From contig NZ_FNDY01000024.1 in the NCBI RefSeq assembly GCF_900099895.1, forward strand, positions 1-64,000: DNA of 64,000 nt, given 5' to 3'. The notes beneath the pieces are model-generated. The model made no database searches and had not been told where the DNA came from. It saw nothing but the letters and a program-made list of their open reading frames with translations. The position numbers were made by a program, and so were the translations under genes. The stretch's first letter is position 1, and every line of letters starts with the position of its first letter. The DNA comes from Paenibacillus naphthalenovorans (lineage in GTDB: Bacteria > Bacillota > Bacilli > Paenibacillales > NBRC-103111). Shown here piece after piece: positions 40,939 through 50,411 of the stretch.

Positions 40939-41529
40939 ATGCCGAGATCCACGGATCACGGAGAACAAACGAAGCGGAAAATCGCAAGCAGGGCCAAGGT
41001 CCTGTTCGAGCAGAAAGGATACGCCGCCACGACGATGGAAGAGATCCGGCATGTGTCGGAAACCAGCAAGGGCAGCATCTATTACCACTTCAAGAGCAAG
41101 GAGGCGTTGTTCCTTTATATTCTTGAACTGTCGATTCAGGAATGGCTCGACAAGTGGCGGGAGCTGGAGGCGCCGCTCGCGACGGCCACAGAGAAACTGT
41201 ACCGATTGGCCGAGCATTACGCCGACGATTTCCAAAATCCGCTGCTGAAGGCTGCCGAGGAATTCTCGGGCAGCGAAGGCGGAGACCCGGAGATCAAAGC
41301 GAAGCTGATCGAGATTACGCGAATGCATTATCCGGTATTCCAACAGCTGCTGGAAGAGGGGATCCGGAGTGGGGAATTCAAGCCGGCTCCGCTGGAAGAC
41401 CTGACGTTTATCCTGTTCGGCCTGCTTGGCGGAATCAGCGTCGCTTATTACGAATATGAGCCCGAACGGCTTTGCGCGTTATACCGGACTGCGGTTGACG
41501 TCCTGCTGAAGGGAATAGAGAACCGCTAA
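40939..41529 (+). CDS. TetR-family repressor
   Basis: Regulator of 196 residues. The N-terminal helix-turn-helix is KRKIASRAKVLFEQKGYAATTMEEIRHVSETSKGSIYYHFKSKEALF, followed by a helical ligand-binding domain. The ATG at 40939 has GAGGTG upstream; an earlier ATG would add an unrelated tail across the operator. It probably represses itself and the downstream efflux pump through the shared 24-bp operator. Confidence 0.92.
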   Translation: MPRSTDHGEQTKRKIASRAKVLFEQKGYAATTMEEIRHVSETSKGSIYYHFKSKEALFLYILELSIQEWLDKWRELEAPLATATEKLYRLAEHYADDFQNPLLKAAEEFSGSEGGDPEIKAKLIEITRMHYPVFQQLLEEGIRSGEFKPAPLEDLTFILFGLLGGISVAYYEYEPERLCALYRTAVDVLLKGIENR

Positions 41530-41545
41530 TTTTTTTTACCCTTTC

Positions 41546-41569
41546 ATTAGACCGGACGGTCAGTTTAAT
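41546..41569. promoter_or_regulatory. TetR operator copy 2 (before the MFS gene)
   Basis: Same 24 bases as 40899-40922, lying between the tetR-like stop and the MFS start (26 bases upstream of the ATG). A separate promoter for the MFS gene is implied but not resolved. Confidence 0.8.
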
Positions 41570-41594
41570 CTGTTCAGGCAAGGGAGAGATAAAA

Positions 41595-42809
41595 ATGACA
41601 ACTTTATTTCAGAACCGCGTGTTCCGCATCGTCGCGCTTGCCGATCTGATGCAGCAGCTTGCGATCTGGGTGCGCAATATCGCACTGCTCTTCTATGTCA
41701 TGGAACAAACGAACAATGATCCCGTGGCGGTATCGCTGCTTACGGTATTCGAGTATGCGCCGATCTTCCTGTTCTCGTTCATCGGGGGCGCCTTCGCCGA
41801 CCGGTGGAATCCGAAGCGAACCATGATCGCCGGCGATCTGCTAAGCGCACTATCGGTAGCGGCCATTTTATTGTTCGTGCTCGCGGGCTCCTGGCAGGCC
41901 GTATTCGCGGCAACGATCGTGTCGGCCATCGTCAGCCAATTCTCCCAACCCTCTTCGGCCATCATGTTCAAACGGCATGTGCCGGAGGAACTGGTGGGGG
42001 CGGCGATCGGCATTACCCAAAGTCTCATGTCGCTGTTCATCATCGTCGGGCCGATCATCGGCACGCTCCTCTATTCGCTGCTGGGCATCACGAATTCGCT
42101 TGTCATACTGATCGGTCTGTTCCTCGCGGCCGCCGCGATCCAGCTCGCGCTTCCGCCTTCCCCGCGCAATCCGGAGCGCCGGACCGTACCGATCCTGGAG
42201 GACATCAAGGAGGGGATCCGCTATGTCCGCGGCAGCCACAATCTGGTCGTCATTGCACTGATGTTTGCCTGCATCGGGCTCGGCTCAGGCATTATCCAGC
42301 CGCTGGACATCTACATCGTAACGGAACGGCTGGGACTGGATAAAGAGAACATCCAGTGGTTCTATGCACTATCCGGCGCGGGAATGCTGATCGGCGGCGC
42401 GGCTGCGGCGGTCGGCGGCACGAAGCTGAACCCGCGGGGCGTTGCATTTACCGGGATCGCGTTTCTGTCGCTGTCGATCGTGATCGAAGCCTTATCCGTG
42501 TGGGTGCCGCTCACCGCAGCGATGCGCTTCCTGGTCGGCGTCATGATGGCGTTCATGCAAACTGTTCTCGGTGCGCTCATGATAAAAATGGTGGAGGAAG
42601 CCTACATCGGACGCGTGAACGGAGCGATTACGCCGCTGCTCATGGCAGGCATAGTGGCCGGTTCGGCGATGGCAGGATTCCTGATGAAGACTTATACCCT
42701 CGTCCCTGTATACTGCCTGTCCGCGGGTATCATCTTGATCGCGGCATTCGTCAGTCTGGGGCTGCGGTTCGAGACTGCAGCAAACTCAGCGGAACACCCC
42801 CCGGCATGA
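41595..42809 (+). CDS. MFS drug efflux transporter (DHA3-like)
   Basis: Membrane protein of 404 residues with about 12 helices. LLTVFEYAPIFLFSFIGGAFADRWNPKRTMIAGDLLSA is the loop 2-3 signature region (GGAFADRWNPKR). QPSSAIMFKRHVPEELVGAAIGITQSLMSL and the mid loop match MefA/macrolide-type exporters. A single-gene repressor upstream and a shared operator indicate substrate-induced efflux. The exported drug is unknown. Confidence 0.88.
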   Translation: MTTLFQNRVFRIVALADLMQQLAIWVRNIALLFYVMEQTNNDPVAVSLLTVFEYAPIFLFSFIGGAFADRWNPKRTMIAGDLLSALSVAAILLFVLAGSWQAVFAATIVSAIVSQFSQPSSAIMFKRHVPEELVGAAIGITQSLMSLFIIVGPIIGTLLYSLLGITNSLVILIGLFLAAAAIQLALPPSPRNPERRTVPILEDIKEGIRYVRGSHNLVVIALMFACIGLGSGIIQPLDIYIVTERLGLDKENIQWFYALSGAGMLIGGAAAAVGGTKLNPRGVAFTGIAFLSLSIVIEALSVWVPLTAAMRFLVGVMMAFMQTVLGALMIKMVEEAYIGRVNGAITPLLMAGIVAGSAMAGFLMKTYTLVPVYCLSAGIILIAAFVSLGLRFETAANSAEHPPA

Positions 42810-42838
42810 TGGGAGATAAAAGTTCAAACAGAGAAAAG

Positions 42839-42880
42839 AGACCGCGGAGACAAGCGGAGTCAAGCTGCCCGCGGTCTTTG
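42839..42880 (+). terminator. Terminator after the MFS gene
   Basis: AGACCGCGG (42839-42847) pairs with CCGCGGTCT (42869-42877), followed by TTTG. It closes the tetR-MFS unit. No gene lies between it and the convergent methyltransferase end at 42974. Confidence 0.7.
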
Positions 42881-42973
42881 TCAGATGAAGGAAATAGGAT
42901 CGGATATAGATGAATTGGCGGGATTCAGTGCGATGCCCGTCACCCCCGCTCAGCGAGTGTCCGGCTGCGTGCG

Positions 42974-43801
42974 CTACACAATGCCCAGTCGCATCCGGTA
43001 ACAGAATAAAACCGGCCGTTCTTCGTCGGCAAACGCCTGCGCCACCAGCTCGCGGAATGCGGCAACCTCCGCATGCAGCTCGTCCGCGCCCAGCTTTAAA
43101 GCGGTTTGCAGGCCGCCCAGGCTAAAGGCGATATTCGCGTAGCGGGCGGCATCGCACATTTCCCAATGATGAAAGACGATTTCCCTGGAATATCGGAATA
43201 AGCCCGACTCGCGAATGCGCTGCAGATGCTCATTTTTGTTCCATTTGCGCGCTTGCTGCTCATCCGGCGCCAACTCCGCCATACGTGCATCGCCCAGGGC
43301 AGCGAGCCTCAAGTACTGCTCTTCGATCTTCCAGTCGAACGCCGGGGGCCAGTCGCAATCGTAAGCGGCGAACACACCGCCCGGACGGAGCACGCGGGCG
43401 AACTCGCGGAGTGTGCTTTGCGGTTCCATCCAATGAAACGATTGCGAGCAGGTGACGATGTCGGCGGATGCTGAAGGCAATGCCAATTGATGGGAAAATC
43501 CCTTGACAAATTGCAGCTTGTCCGGTTTTCCAATCGCTTCCCATTTGGCCAAAGCTACCGCTCGCATATCGTCGCTCGGTTCAACGCCGATGACGCGCTC
43601 CGCCTCATTCAACCATAAAAAAGTAGAAAGGCCTGTGCCGCAGCCCACGTCCACTACCGTTTGCGGCTTGCGGCGCAAGTACGTGGTCACCAGCTTGACG
43701 ACCTCTTGGGGGGCCGTGGGCCGATTCTCATCGTAGAGCGTGCCGTATCCGGTAAAACGCTGCACATTATTCATGCGTATGTGCTCAATCATAGCGTCCA
43801 T
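42974..43801 (-). CDS. Class I SAM-dependent methyltransferase
   Basis: Product of 275 residues. SAM motif I VVDVGCGTGLSTFLW is at about 48-62, an acidic motif II (IGVEPSDDM), and SADIVTCSQSFHWMEPQSTLREFARVLRPGGVFAAYD, which is typical of the UbiE/Methyltransf_11 group. AAGGAG precedes the ATG. It is a single gene. The acceptor molecule cannot be inferred. Confidence 0.85.
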   Translation of the reverse strand: MDAMIEHIRMNNVQRFTGYGTLYDENRPTAPQEVVKLVTTYLRRKPQTVVDVGCGTGLSTFLWLNEAERVIGVEPSDDMRAVALAKWEAIGKPDKLQFVKGFSHQLALPSASADIVTCSQSFHWMEPQSTLREFARVLRPGGVFAAYDCDWPPAFDWKIEEQYLRLAALGDARMAELAPDEQQARKWNKNEHLQRIRESGLFRYSREIVFHHWEMCDAARYANIAFSLGGLQTALKLGADELHAEVAAFRELVAQAFADEERPVLFCYRMRLGIV

Positions 43802-43983
43802 TCACTCCTTTTTCTGTATGTCCGAACGGCAAACGCCGCAGCTCTGACGATGCATTTCTCGGGGGAAACGCGGGGGTTGGCGGGACTATGTTTTCTATCA
43901 TTATATGATTTCATCAACGGTATATCCAATGAGCTGCTCTTGTACGTTTATCGAGTGCCGGATTGTTATTGTCCTTTACTACT

Positions 43984-44045
43984 TAGTCCGTTAAATAAGC
44001 TAACGGACTGGCCCTATAAATAAAGAGCCTCCAGTGTGGAGGCTC
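43984..44045 (-). terminator. Inverted repeat and terminator after the GH65 fusion gene
   Basis: GAGCCTCC/GGAGGCTC hairpin (44025-44045), followed on the minus strand by TTTATTTAT, serves the disaccharide operon. Beside it AGTCCGTTA and TAACGGACT (43984-44008) form a second perfect 9-bp inverted repeat without a U-run. The remaining 43802-43983 holds nothing that I recognise. Confidence 0.7.
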
Positions 44046-44097
44046 AAAATGTCCGTTTTTGTATGGGATTGCCCTAAGCCCTGCTGGGGAGCGCGGC

Positions 44098-47067
44098 TTA
44101 AGCGCTTGTTTCGTAAATTTCTTTCAACCGGCTCCAGGTGAGCTGCTCGGTGGAGGCGACCACCGTATCCGCAATAGCCAGCGTCTCGGGATGGCCGACG
44201 CCGACGGATACCATATTCGCCGCATTCACAGCTTCAAGGCCCGAGAAGGCGTCCTCGATGCCGATGCAGTTCTTCGGCCGCGCCCCGAGCGCCTCGGCGG
44301 CTTTCAGGAATACTTCGGGATCAGGCTTGCCGCGTTCCAATGCCCCGGCATCGACGATGTGGTCGAAATAATCCGTGATGGCCAGAGCTTGCAGGATGGT
44401 CTGCGCGTTCCGGCTTGCCGAAGCGACCGCCATCTTGATCCCGTTGCTCTTCAATTCCGCAAGCAGCCGGGGGATGCCCGGCAGCAGGTGCTCCGGCCGG
44501 ATCGTGCGGATGAGCTCCTGGTACCGGCTGTTTTTGCGGGCCATGAACTGTTCCTTCTCCGTCTCGGAGAACGTGCGGTTCGCTTGCTGCAGGATCAGCT
44601 CGAGCGACGCTTTCCGGTCGACGCCCTTCAGCTTCTCGTTATACGTCCGGTCGAACGGAATGCCAAGCTCGTCGGCGAGCTCTTTCCAGGCTTGGTAGTG
44701 GAACTCCGCCGTATCGGTCAGCACACCGTCTAGATCGAAAATAACGGCTTCCAGCTGCCGGTTAGGCAAGGAAACCTTCCGATCCACACGCACCGATTTC
44801 CCCAAGTGGCGGATCGTCAGAGGGACGCCATCGACCAGCTCGTAGGTCGTTTGGTCTTTCCGGACGCTAATGGCCAGCACGCTTCCGCGGTACACCATGC
44901 GAAACGTGTAGCTTGGCCAATTCGGCGGAATGACCGGTTCAAAATACAGCTCTCCGTCATATTGTCTCATGCCGGCAAAACCGTTGACGATCATTAACCA
45001 GCTTCCGGCCATCGAAGCGGTATGAATACCGTCCTTCGCGTTCAAGTGGTAATCGTCCAGATCGACCCGCGCCGTCTGCATGAAGTAATCGTACGCTTCG
45101 TCCACATACCCGAGCTCAGCGCCCACAATGCCGTGAATGCAAGCGGACAGCGACGAATCGTGTGTCGTTAACGGCTCGTAGTACTTGTAATTCCGCTGCT
45201 TCTCCCAAGTCGTGAACCGGTTCCCCTGGAGGAACAAGGCCATCACCAGGTCGGCCTGCTTCAGCACCTGGTGCCGGTTGATCACGAGCGCATGATAATG
45301 CAGCATTAATGGATAGTTTTCTTTCGGCGTGCCTGCGAAATCCCATTTCGCTTTGGTCAGGAAGGTATCGTCCTGCCCGATCAGCCCCTTGTCCCGGTGC
45401 ACGTACATATGCTCGGCGGCCTTGGCCCAGCCTTCCACTTCTTCTTCCGTGAGCCCCATCGCCTGCTGTAGTTGGGTCCAGCGTTCCGGCTGCTGCGCAC
45501 GCAGTTCCGCCGCTACCTTCACGGCATATTCCAGTTGGTCCTTCACCATAACATTGGTGTACGTGTTATTGTCAATGACGGTCGTGTATTCATCCGGGCC
45601 GGTTACGCCGTTGATGCAGAAGCCGCGTCCTTCGATCCAATCGCCCGCATCCGCAAAGAAGCGCGACGTTTCGAACAGCATTTCGGCCCCTTCGTGATAT
45701 AAAAATTCCAAGTCGCCGGTCGCTTCCACATACTTCTTGAGCGCATAGGCGATGTCCGCATTAATATGATACTGGGCGGTGCTTGCCGCATAGTAGGCCG
45801 ATGTCTCCTCGCCGTCGATGGTGCGCCAAGCGTAAAGCGCTCCGGCCTGGGACATTTCCGCGGCGCGATCTTTGGCCTTCGGCAATATATGATGCCGGTA
45901 GCGCAGCAGCTGCTTGGCGATGTCCGGCTTCGTGTACAGGAAGAACGGCAGGATATACGTCTCGGTATCCCAGAAGTAATGGCCGTCATAGCCTTCGCCG
46001 GTGATCCCCTTCGCGCCGATATTCGTCCTGCCGTCGCGGCCTACCGACTGCAGCAGGTGGAAAGCGTTGAAGCGAAGCGCCTGCTGCAGCGCCTCGTCGC
46101 CTTCTACGAGGATATCGGCCGTTTTCCAGAACGCATCCAAAACCTCGCGGTGCGCTTGGGCGATCGCGTCGAATTTGGCCTTCTTGGCATCCTCCAGTTC
46201 CCGGGTCGCCTTCTCCAGCAGCTCCGCTTCCGGGTAATCCTTGGAGGAATAGTACGTGATATACTTTTCCAGCACGACCGTCTCGTTGGCCTCCGCCGCC
46301 ACGCGGAACCGCTTCTCCAGCCGCTGCCCTTCCAGCCGGGTATCCAGCCGGTACGGATGGCTCAATTGATGCTCAACACCGCAAACAAGCGAGAACCTCG
46401 TCATCTGCGTCTGCTGCAGCAGAGCCGCGAACGTATGGTTCTCATACGATTCCTTCGTCTGCAGCACTTGTCCGCCGAAGGCCGAGCCGGCACGCGGGTC
46501 CCCGGAGGCTATCTGGTTCGTCACCTCCCCGTTGATCGCCGAAACGAGCAGAAGCTCCCCGGAAAAATTAAGCGGCGTCACTTCATAGCGGATCACCGCG
46601 AGATGCTTATTCGTGAAGGAAGCGAACCGTTCCGTCCGAATCCGGACTCGTTTGCCGGCGGCGGTTTCCCATACGACCGTACGGGTCATCGTGCCCTTGC
46701 GCATATCCAGTTTACGTTCATACTGCTCATGCTTGCCTGTAAACAGGCTGAATTTTTGTCCGTCCACATAAAGCTCGATGATTTTGCCGTCCGTCACGTT
46801 CAGCATGGTCTGATGGTATTTCGCAAAGCCGTACTGGCGCCCCTTGCTGTAAGCGATCGGGGAGGAATCATAAAATCCGTTCAAGTAGGTGCCGTGAAGC
46901 GAGGTCCCCTTCGGACCGTCGTAGCCCTCCTCGAAGTTGCCTCTCATGCCGATATATCCGTTACCGACGGCAAACACCGTCTCGTCCCGTTGATTCGTCT
47001 CCGTATCGAAAGAGCTTTCCGTGATCGTCCACGGCTCGTAAGGATAAATGATATGACCTGTTCGCAT
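44098..47067 (-). CDS. Fused GH65 disaccharide phosphorylase and beta-phosphoglucomutase
   Basis: A 989-residue fusion. Residues about 1-760 are a GH65 inverting phosphorylase (maltose, trehalose, kojibiose or nigerose type). It has an N-terminal beta-sandwich, the (alpha/alpha)6 barrel with FWDTETYILPFFLYTKPDIAKQLLRYRH, and the catalytic acid in GVTGPDEYT. It phosphorolyses an alpha-linked glucose disaccharide to beta-glucose 1-phosphate. Residues about 770-989 are a HAD-family beta-phosphoglucomutase (AVIFDLDGVLTDTAEFHYQAW, nucleophile Asp and acid Asp present; GIEDAFSGLEAVNAA), which makes glucose 6-phosphate. The two activities are normally adjacent genes. It is the last gene of a seven-gene operon. 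Confidence 0.93.
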   Translation of the reverse strand: MRTGHIIYPYEPWTITESSFDTETNQRDETVFAVGNGYIGMRGNFEEGYDGPKGTSLHGTYLNGFYDSSPIAYSKGRQYGFAKYHQTMLNVTDGKIIELYVDGQKFSLFTGKHEQYERKLDMRKGTMTRTVVWETAAGKRVRIRTERFASFTNKHLAVIRYEVTPLNFSGELLLVSAINGEVTNQIASGDPRAGSAFGGQVLQTKESYENHTFAALLQQTQMTRFSLVCGVEHQLSHPYRLDTRLEGQRLEKRFRVAAEANETVVLEKYITYYSSKDYPEAELLEKATRELEDAKKAKFDAIAQAHREVLDAFWKTADILVEGDEALQQALRFNAFHLLQSVGRDGRTNIGAKGITGEGYDGHYFWDTETYILPFFLYTKPDIAKQLLRYRHHILPKAKDRAAEMSQAGALYAWRTIDGEETSAYYAASTAQYHINADIAYALKKYVEATGDLEFLYHEGAEMLFETSRFFADAGDWIEGRGFCINGVTGPDEYTTVIDNNTYTNVMVKDQLEYAVKVAAELRAQQPERWTQLQQAMGLTEEEVEGWAKAAEHMYVHRDKGLIGQDDTFLTKAKWDFAGTPKENYPLMLHYHALVINRHQVLKQADLVMALFLQGNRFTTWEKQRNYKYYEPLTTHDSSLSACIHGIVGAELGYVDEAYDYFMQTARVDLDDYHLNAKDGIHTASMAGSWLMIVNGFAGMRQYDGELYFEPVIPPNWPSYTFRMVYRGSVLAISVRKDQTTYELVDGVPLTIRHLGKSVRVDRKVSLPNRQLEAVIFDLDGVLTDTAEFHYQAWKELADELGIPFDRTYNEKLKGVDRKASLELILQQANRTFSETEKEQFMARKNSRYQELIRTIRPEHLLPGIPRLLAELKSNGIKMAVASASRNAQTILQALAITDYFDHIVDAGALERGKPDPEVFLKAAEALGARPKNCIGIEDAFSGLEAVNAANMVSVGVGHPETLAIADTVVASTEQLTWSRLKEIYETSA

Positions 47068-47098
47068 CGGTTTCTCGCTGTCTCCTCTATGTTCTTCT

Positions 47099-48439
47099 TT
47101 AGTCTAACAGGACTCCGTCCTGGCGAAGCTGCTGCTGCAGATCCTTCACATTCAATTCATGCGGACTGACGCCCCGCTTCACCGCCATACCGGCTGCGGT
47201 TCCGGCCGCCTGCCCCGTGGCCATGCAGCTTGGGGAAAGACGCGTCGTCGCCAGCGCTTCGTGCGAAGTGGAGATGCAGCGGCCTCCCGCAAGCAAATTC
47301 GAAACCCCTTTGGCCAGCAGACAGCGGTAAGGAATATCATAAGCGCCGTCGCCAGCGATCCAGGCCGCGGTGACGCCTTTGTTCTTCGGATCGTGGATAT
47401 CGATCGGATAGCCGCTGCGGGCAATGCAGTCCTCGAACCGGCGGCCTTCCGTCACATCCGAGATTTGCAGGCTGTACACGCCGTCCAGACGCCGCGTCTC
47501 GCGAATCCCGATCTGCGCGCCGACCTGCGAGATCGATGCTTTCTCAAACCCCGGAAGATGCTTTACCATAAAATCGGCTACCATCAGCACTTGCTTGCGG
47601 CCGAGCTCCTCCGCTTCCGTCAAATCCTCCACGCGGGTTCCGTCCAGCCCCTGCACACGCGTCGTATTGACCAGCACCTCGTCTTCGCCCGGGCCGGTAA
47701 AGAAGAGAACCTGATCCCGGTTGATCGGCAGCGCCGCTTCCTTCCAGTGCTTGTAGAAGCCTTGAACTGCCGTCAGCGGCAGCTGATCCAGCTCATCGAT
47801 CGGCGTTTTCTTGTAAAACTCCTCCGGATGCTCAATCATGTATTGCTTTACCTTGGCCAAATCGACGCCGCGCATACGGAACTTCATCGTCATCGGCTGG
47901 GTGAGCTGATCTTCATCCCGGCCTTTCAGAATCGGCGCGCCGGCCAGATAAGCGACATCCGCGTCCCCGCTCGTGTCAATGAACATTTTCGCTTTCACAT
48001 CGATCTTGCCGGACTTTGTGGTCAGCCGAACCGATTCGATCCGATCATTCTTCACCGTCACGTCGTCCACAAAGCTGTGAAGCAGCACCTTCACGCCGGC
48101 CTCGCGAAGCATATCCAGTACAAGCACCTTATAGATTTCCGGATCATACGGGGTAATCGTGCTGACGAACCCGCACGTATCCCGAACGTGCCCCGGAGAG
48201 GCGTTCAGTGCCATCAACCGGTCGACGATTTCCTGGGCGATCCCGGCGATGACCTGCTTTCCGTCCATTGTATGATAGGTCATCCAGGGATACACGAGCG
48301 CGATCGTCGACATCCCTCCCAAAAATCCGTATCTCTCGATGATCATCGTCCGCACTCCGCTGCGTCCGGCTGCAATGGCCGCGTTGATTCCTGCCGGCCC
48401 TCCGCCGACGACGACAATATCCGTTTCGATCGTTTGCAT
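47099..48439 (-). CDS. FAD-dependent oxidoreductase (FAD_oxidored group)
   Basis: Flavoprotein of 446 residues with the dinucleotide motif DIVVVGGGPAGINAAIAAGRSGVRTMIIER and the C-terminal NLLAGGRCISTSHEALATTRLSPSCMATGQAAGTAAGMAVKRG, which characterises the FAD_oxidored group often found beside carbohydrate genes in Paenibacillus-like genomes. It sits between the sugar permeases and the GH65 fusion, with gaps of about 30 bases, AAAAGGAG before the ATG. It may oxidise a sugar or a sugar-derived polyol. No partner reductase is adjacent. Confidence 0.82.
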   Translation of the reverse strand: MQTIETDIVVVGGGPAGINAAIAAGRSGVRTMIIERYGFLGGMSTIALVYPWMTYHTMDGKQVIAGIAQEIVDRLMALNASPGHVRDTCGFVSTITPYDPEIYKVLVLDMLREAGVKVLLHSFVDDVTVKNDRIESVRLTTKSGKIDVKAKMFIDTSGDADVAYLAGAPILKGRDEDQLTQPMTMKFRMRGVDLAKVKQYMIEHPEEFYKKTPIDELDQLPLTAVQGFYKHWKEAALPINRDQVLFFTGPGEDEVLVNTTRVQGLDGTRVEDLTEAEELGRKQVLMVADFMVKHLPGFEKASISQVGAQIGIRETRRLDGVYSLQISDVTEGRRFEDCIARSGYPIDIHDPKNKGVTAAWIAGDGAYDIPYRCLLAKGVSNLLAGGRCISTSHEALATTRLSPSCMATGQAAGTAAGMAVKRGVSPHELNVKDLQQQLRQDGVLLD

Positions 48440-48465
48440 TGAAAAACAGCTCCTTTTCGTATGCC

Positions 48466-49308
48466 TTATCCTTTAATTCCCGTGCTGGCGATCCCTTCGA
48501 TAAACCATTTCTGAAAAATCGACACAATGGCGATCAGCGGCAACAGCGCGGAAACAGAGGCAGCCATAATTAAGGTATAGTTCGTACTGTTCTCGTCCAC
48601 GTAGTTCGTGAGCGCGAGCGGGATCGTGTACAGGTGGTTGTCCCTAAGAAAAATAAGCGGATTCTCGTACTCGTTCCAGTGCCAAGTGAACGTAAGGATC
48701 AGCAGGGTCACCAGAGCGGGTTTGGTCAGCGGCAGCGAAATTTGCCAGAACATACGCCAGTAGCCGGCGCCGTCCACCTTCGCAGCCTCCAGCAATTCAT
48801 TGGGCAGCGTGCTGAAAAATTGGCGCATGATGAATGTGCCCAGTACCGTGAACATGCCCGGCAGAATCAGCGACATGTGCGTATTGAGCATGCCCAGCTT
48901 ATCGAACAGGATAAACCGCGGCACCAACAAAATCTGGCTGGGAATAATCATCGTAGCCAGGTAAAGGACGAACAACAAATCACGTCCTTTAAATCTCAGC
49001 TTGGCGAAGGCAAACCCGGCGAGCGCGCTTGTAATAAGGCATCCCCCTACCGTGAGCGCGGTAATTTTGATGGAGTTCCAATAGTAGAGCAGGAACGGGT
49101 ATTTGCCGAACCAAACCTCCTTATAGTTGTCGAGCACGAATCGTTCCGGAATCCAATCGATCGGGTACTTAAACATATCGGCCGGCAGCTTGAAGGAAGA
49201 TGAGATCATCCACAGAAAAGGCGTGATCATGATCACGGCCAGCGCCGTGAAGATCACCGTCATGACCAGCTTCAGGCCGACCTCTCTCATTTTTAATGTC
49301 GTATTCAT
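48466..49308 (-). CDS. Carbohydrate ABC permease, MalG-like
   Basis: Permease of 280 residues, six helices. The CUT1 coupling loop is EAAKVDGAGYWRMFWQISLPLTKPALVTL. The N-terminus reads ALAVIMITPFLWMISSSFKLP and the C-terminus ends FIEGIASTGIKG, both standard for the MalG side of sugar importers. No ATPase gene is present in the operon; such systems commonly share an MsmK-type ATPase encoded elsewhere. Confidence 0.92.
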   Translation of the reverse strand: MNTTLKMREVGLKLVMTVIFTALAVIMITPFLWMISSSFKLPADMFKYPIDWIPERFVLDNYKEVWFGKYPFLLYYWNSIKITALTVGGCLITSALAGFAFAKLRFKGRDLLFVLYLATMIIPSQILLVPRFILFDKLGMLNTHMSLILPGMFTVLGTFIMRQFFSTLPNELLEAAKVDGAGYWRMFWQISLPLTKPALVTLLILTFTWHWNEYENPLIFLRDNHLYTIPLALTNYVDENSTNYTLIMAASVSALLPLIAIVSIFQKWFIEGIASTGIKG

Positions 49309-49343
49309 GGGATGTGCGCTCCTTTACCGGTTAATGGAAGTGG

Positions 49344-50246
49344 TTAGAACTGATCTTGCCATTTTTTCTGTTCCCGCCATTGCAATATGGTGATCACGAA
49401 GATAATCAGGAACAAGACCCAGGACATGGCGGCGGCGTAGCCCATTTCGTAATACTGGAAGGCCTGGATGTAAATATAATAGGCGAGCACCATCGTCGAA
49501 TTCAGCGGCCCCCCCTTGGTCATCACGGCCACGGCGGCGAATACCTGGAAGGTAGAGATAATCAGCGTCACGGCGATCAGGAAGCTCGTAGGCTTCAGCA
49601 TCGGAACCGTGATTTTGAAGAAGCTTTTCATGCCCGTAGCCCCGTCGATCGAAGCCGCTTCGTACAAATCCTTGGGCACTCCTTGAAGGCCGGCCATGTA
49701 GAGCACCATCGTATAGCCCGTGTACGTCCATACGACCATGATGATGATCGCCGGCAGCGCCCAATCGGGACTGGCGAGCCAGCCGGGCAAGTTCTCGATG
49801 CCTAGCGAACGAAGCGTTCCGTTAATCGGCCCGTTCGTCGGATTGTACATCACGCTCCAGACGATCGAGATCGCTACGATACTGCTGACATAAGGAAGGA
49901 AGAACAAAACGCGGAGGAAATTTTTCAAATAGACGAATTTGTTCAGAATGACCGCAATCACAAGACCGATGGCCATCGCCGAAGGTACCGTCACCGCAGT
50001 AAAGATGAAGTTATTTTTCAGGGACTGCAGGAAATACTCGTCGGTCATCAGCTTTTTGAAGTGAGCCAAGCCGACCCATTCGATCCCCGAGAAGCCCATC
50101 ATGTAATCCCAATCAATAAAGACCATGACCAGACTGAACAAAAGCGGAAACACGACAAATAAAAAGACCCCTAGAAAATTGGGCAAGATGAACAGATAGC
50201 CCGCCAAATTCTCCTTGAGTTTTTGTTGGTTAAATCTACTTTTCAC
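49344..50246 (-). CDS. Carbohydrate ABC permease, MalF/UgpA-like
   Basis: Permease of 300 residues with the CUT1 loop EAASIDGATGMKSFFKITVPMLKPTSFLI and the N-terminal GYLFILPNFLGVFLFVVFPLLFSLVMVF. It pairs with the MalG-like subunit 35 bases downstream. It is preceded by a hairpin that probably reduces read-through from the binding-protein gene. Confidence 0.92.
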   Translation of the reverse strand: MKSRFNQQKLKENLAGYLFILPNFLGVFLFVVFPLLFSLVMVFIDWDYMMGFSGIEWVGLAHFKKLMTDEYFLQSLKNNFIFTAVTVPSAMAIGLVIAVILNKFVYLKNFLRVLFFLPYVSSIVAISIVWSVMYNPTNGPINGTLRSLGIENLPGWLASPDWALPAIIIMVVWTYTGYTMVLYMAGLQGVPKDLYEAASIDGATGMKSFFKITVPMLKPTSFLIAVTLIISTFQVFAAVAVMTKGGPLNSTMVLAYYIYIQAFQYYEMGYAAAMSWVLFLIIFVITILQWREQKKWQDQF

Positions 50247-50352
50247 ATGAAGTCACCCTCTTTTCTTGATGCTCTCATTGTAAGTGACCCCGCCGCCGGA
50301 CAGAATGGCGAAAGCTTTGCACTTTAAGGGTGATTCTTGGTTCACATCATGA

Positions 50353-50385
50353 CAAAAAACGCCCCTATCCTAAGATAGAGGCGTT
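50353..50385 (-). terminator. Partial terminator between binding protein and permease genes
   Basis: On the minus strand AACGCCTCTATC, a TTAG loop and GATAGGGGCGTT (one wobble pair) are followed by TTTTTG. It lies just after the binding-protein stop. Such hairpins keep the lipoprotein mRNA more abundant than the downstream permease mRNA. Confidence 0.8.
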
Positions 50386-50411
50386 CATCGGCGCGCCCAC
50401 GGGGCGCAGCC

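Noticed and set aside
45766-48442. Long plus-strand frames (467 and 427 codons) opposite the GH65 fusion and the FAD oxidoreductase
   Set aside because: The minus-strand proteins have full sets of family motifs; the opposite frames show no domain, unusual composition and no start signals.
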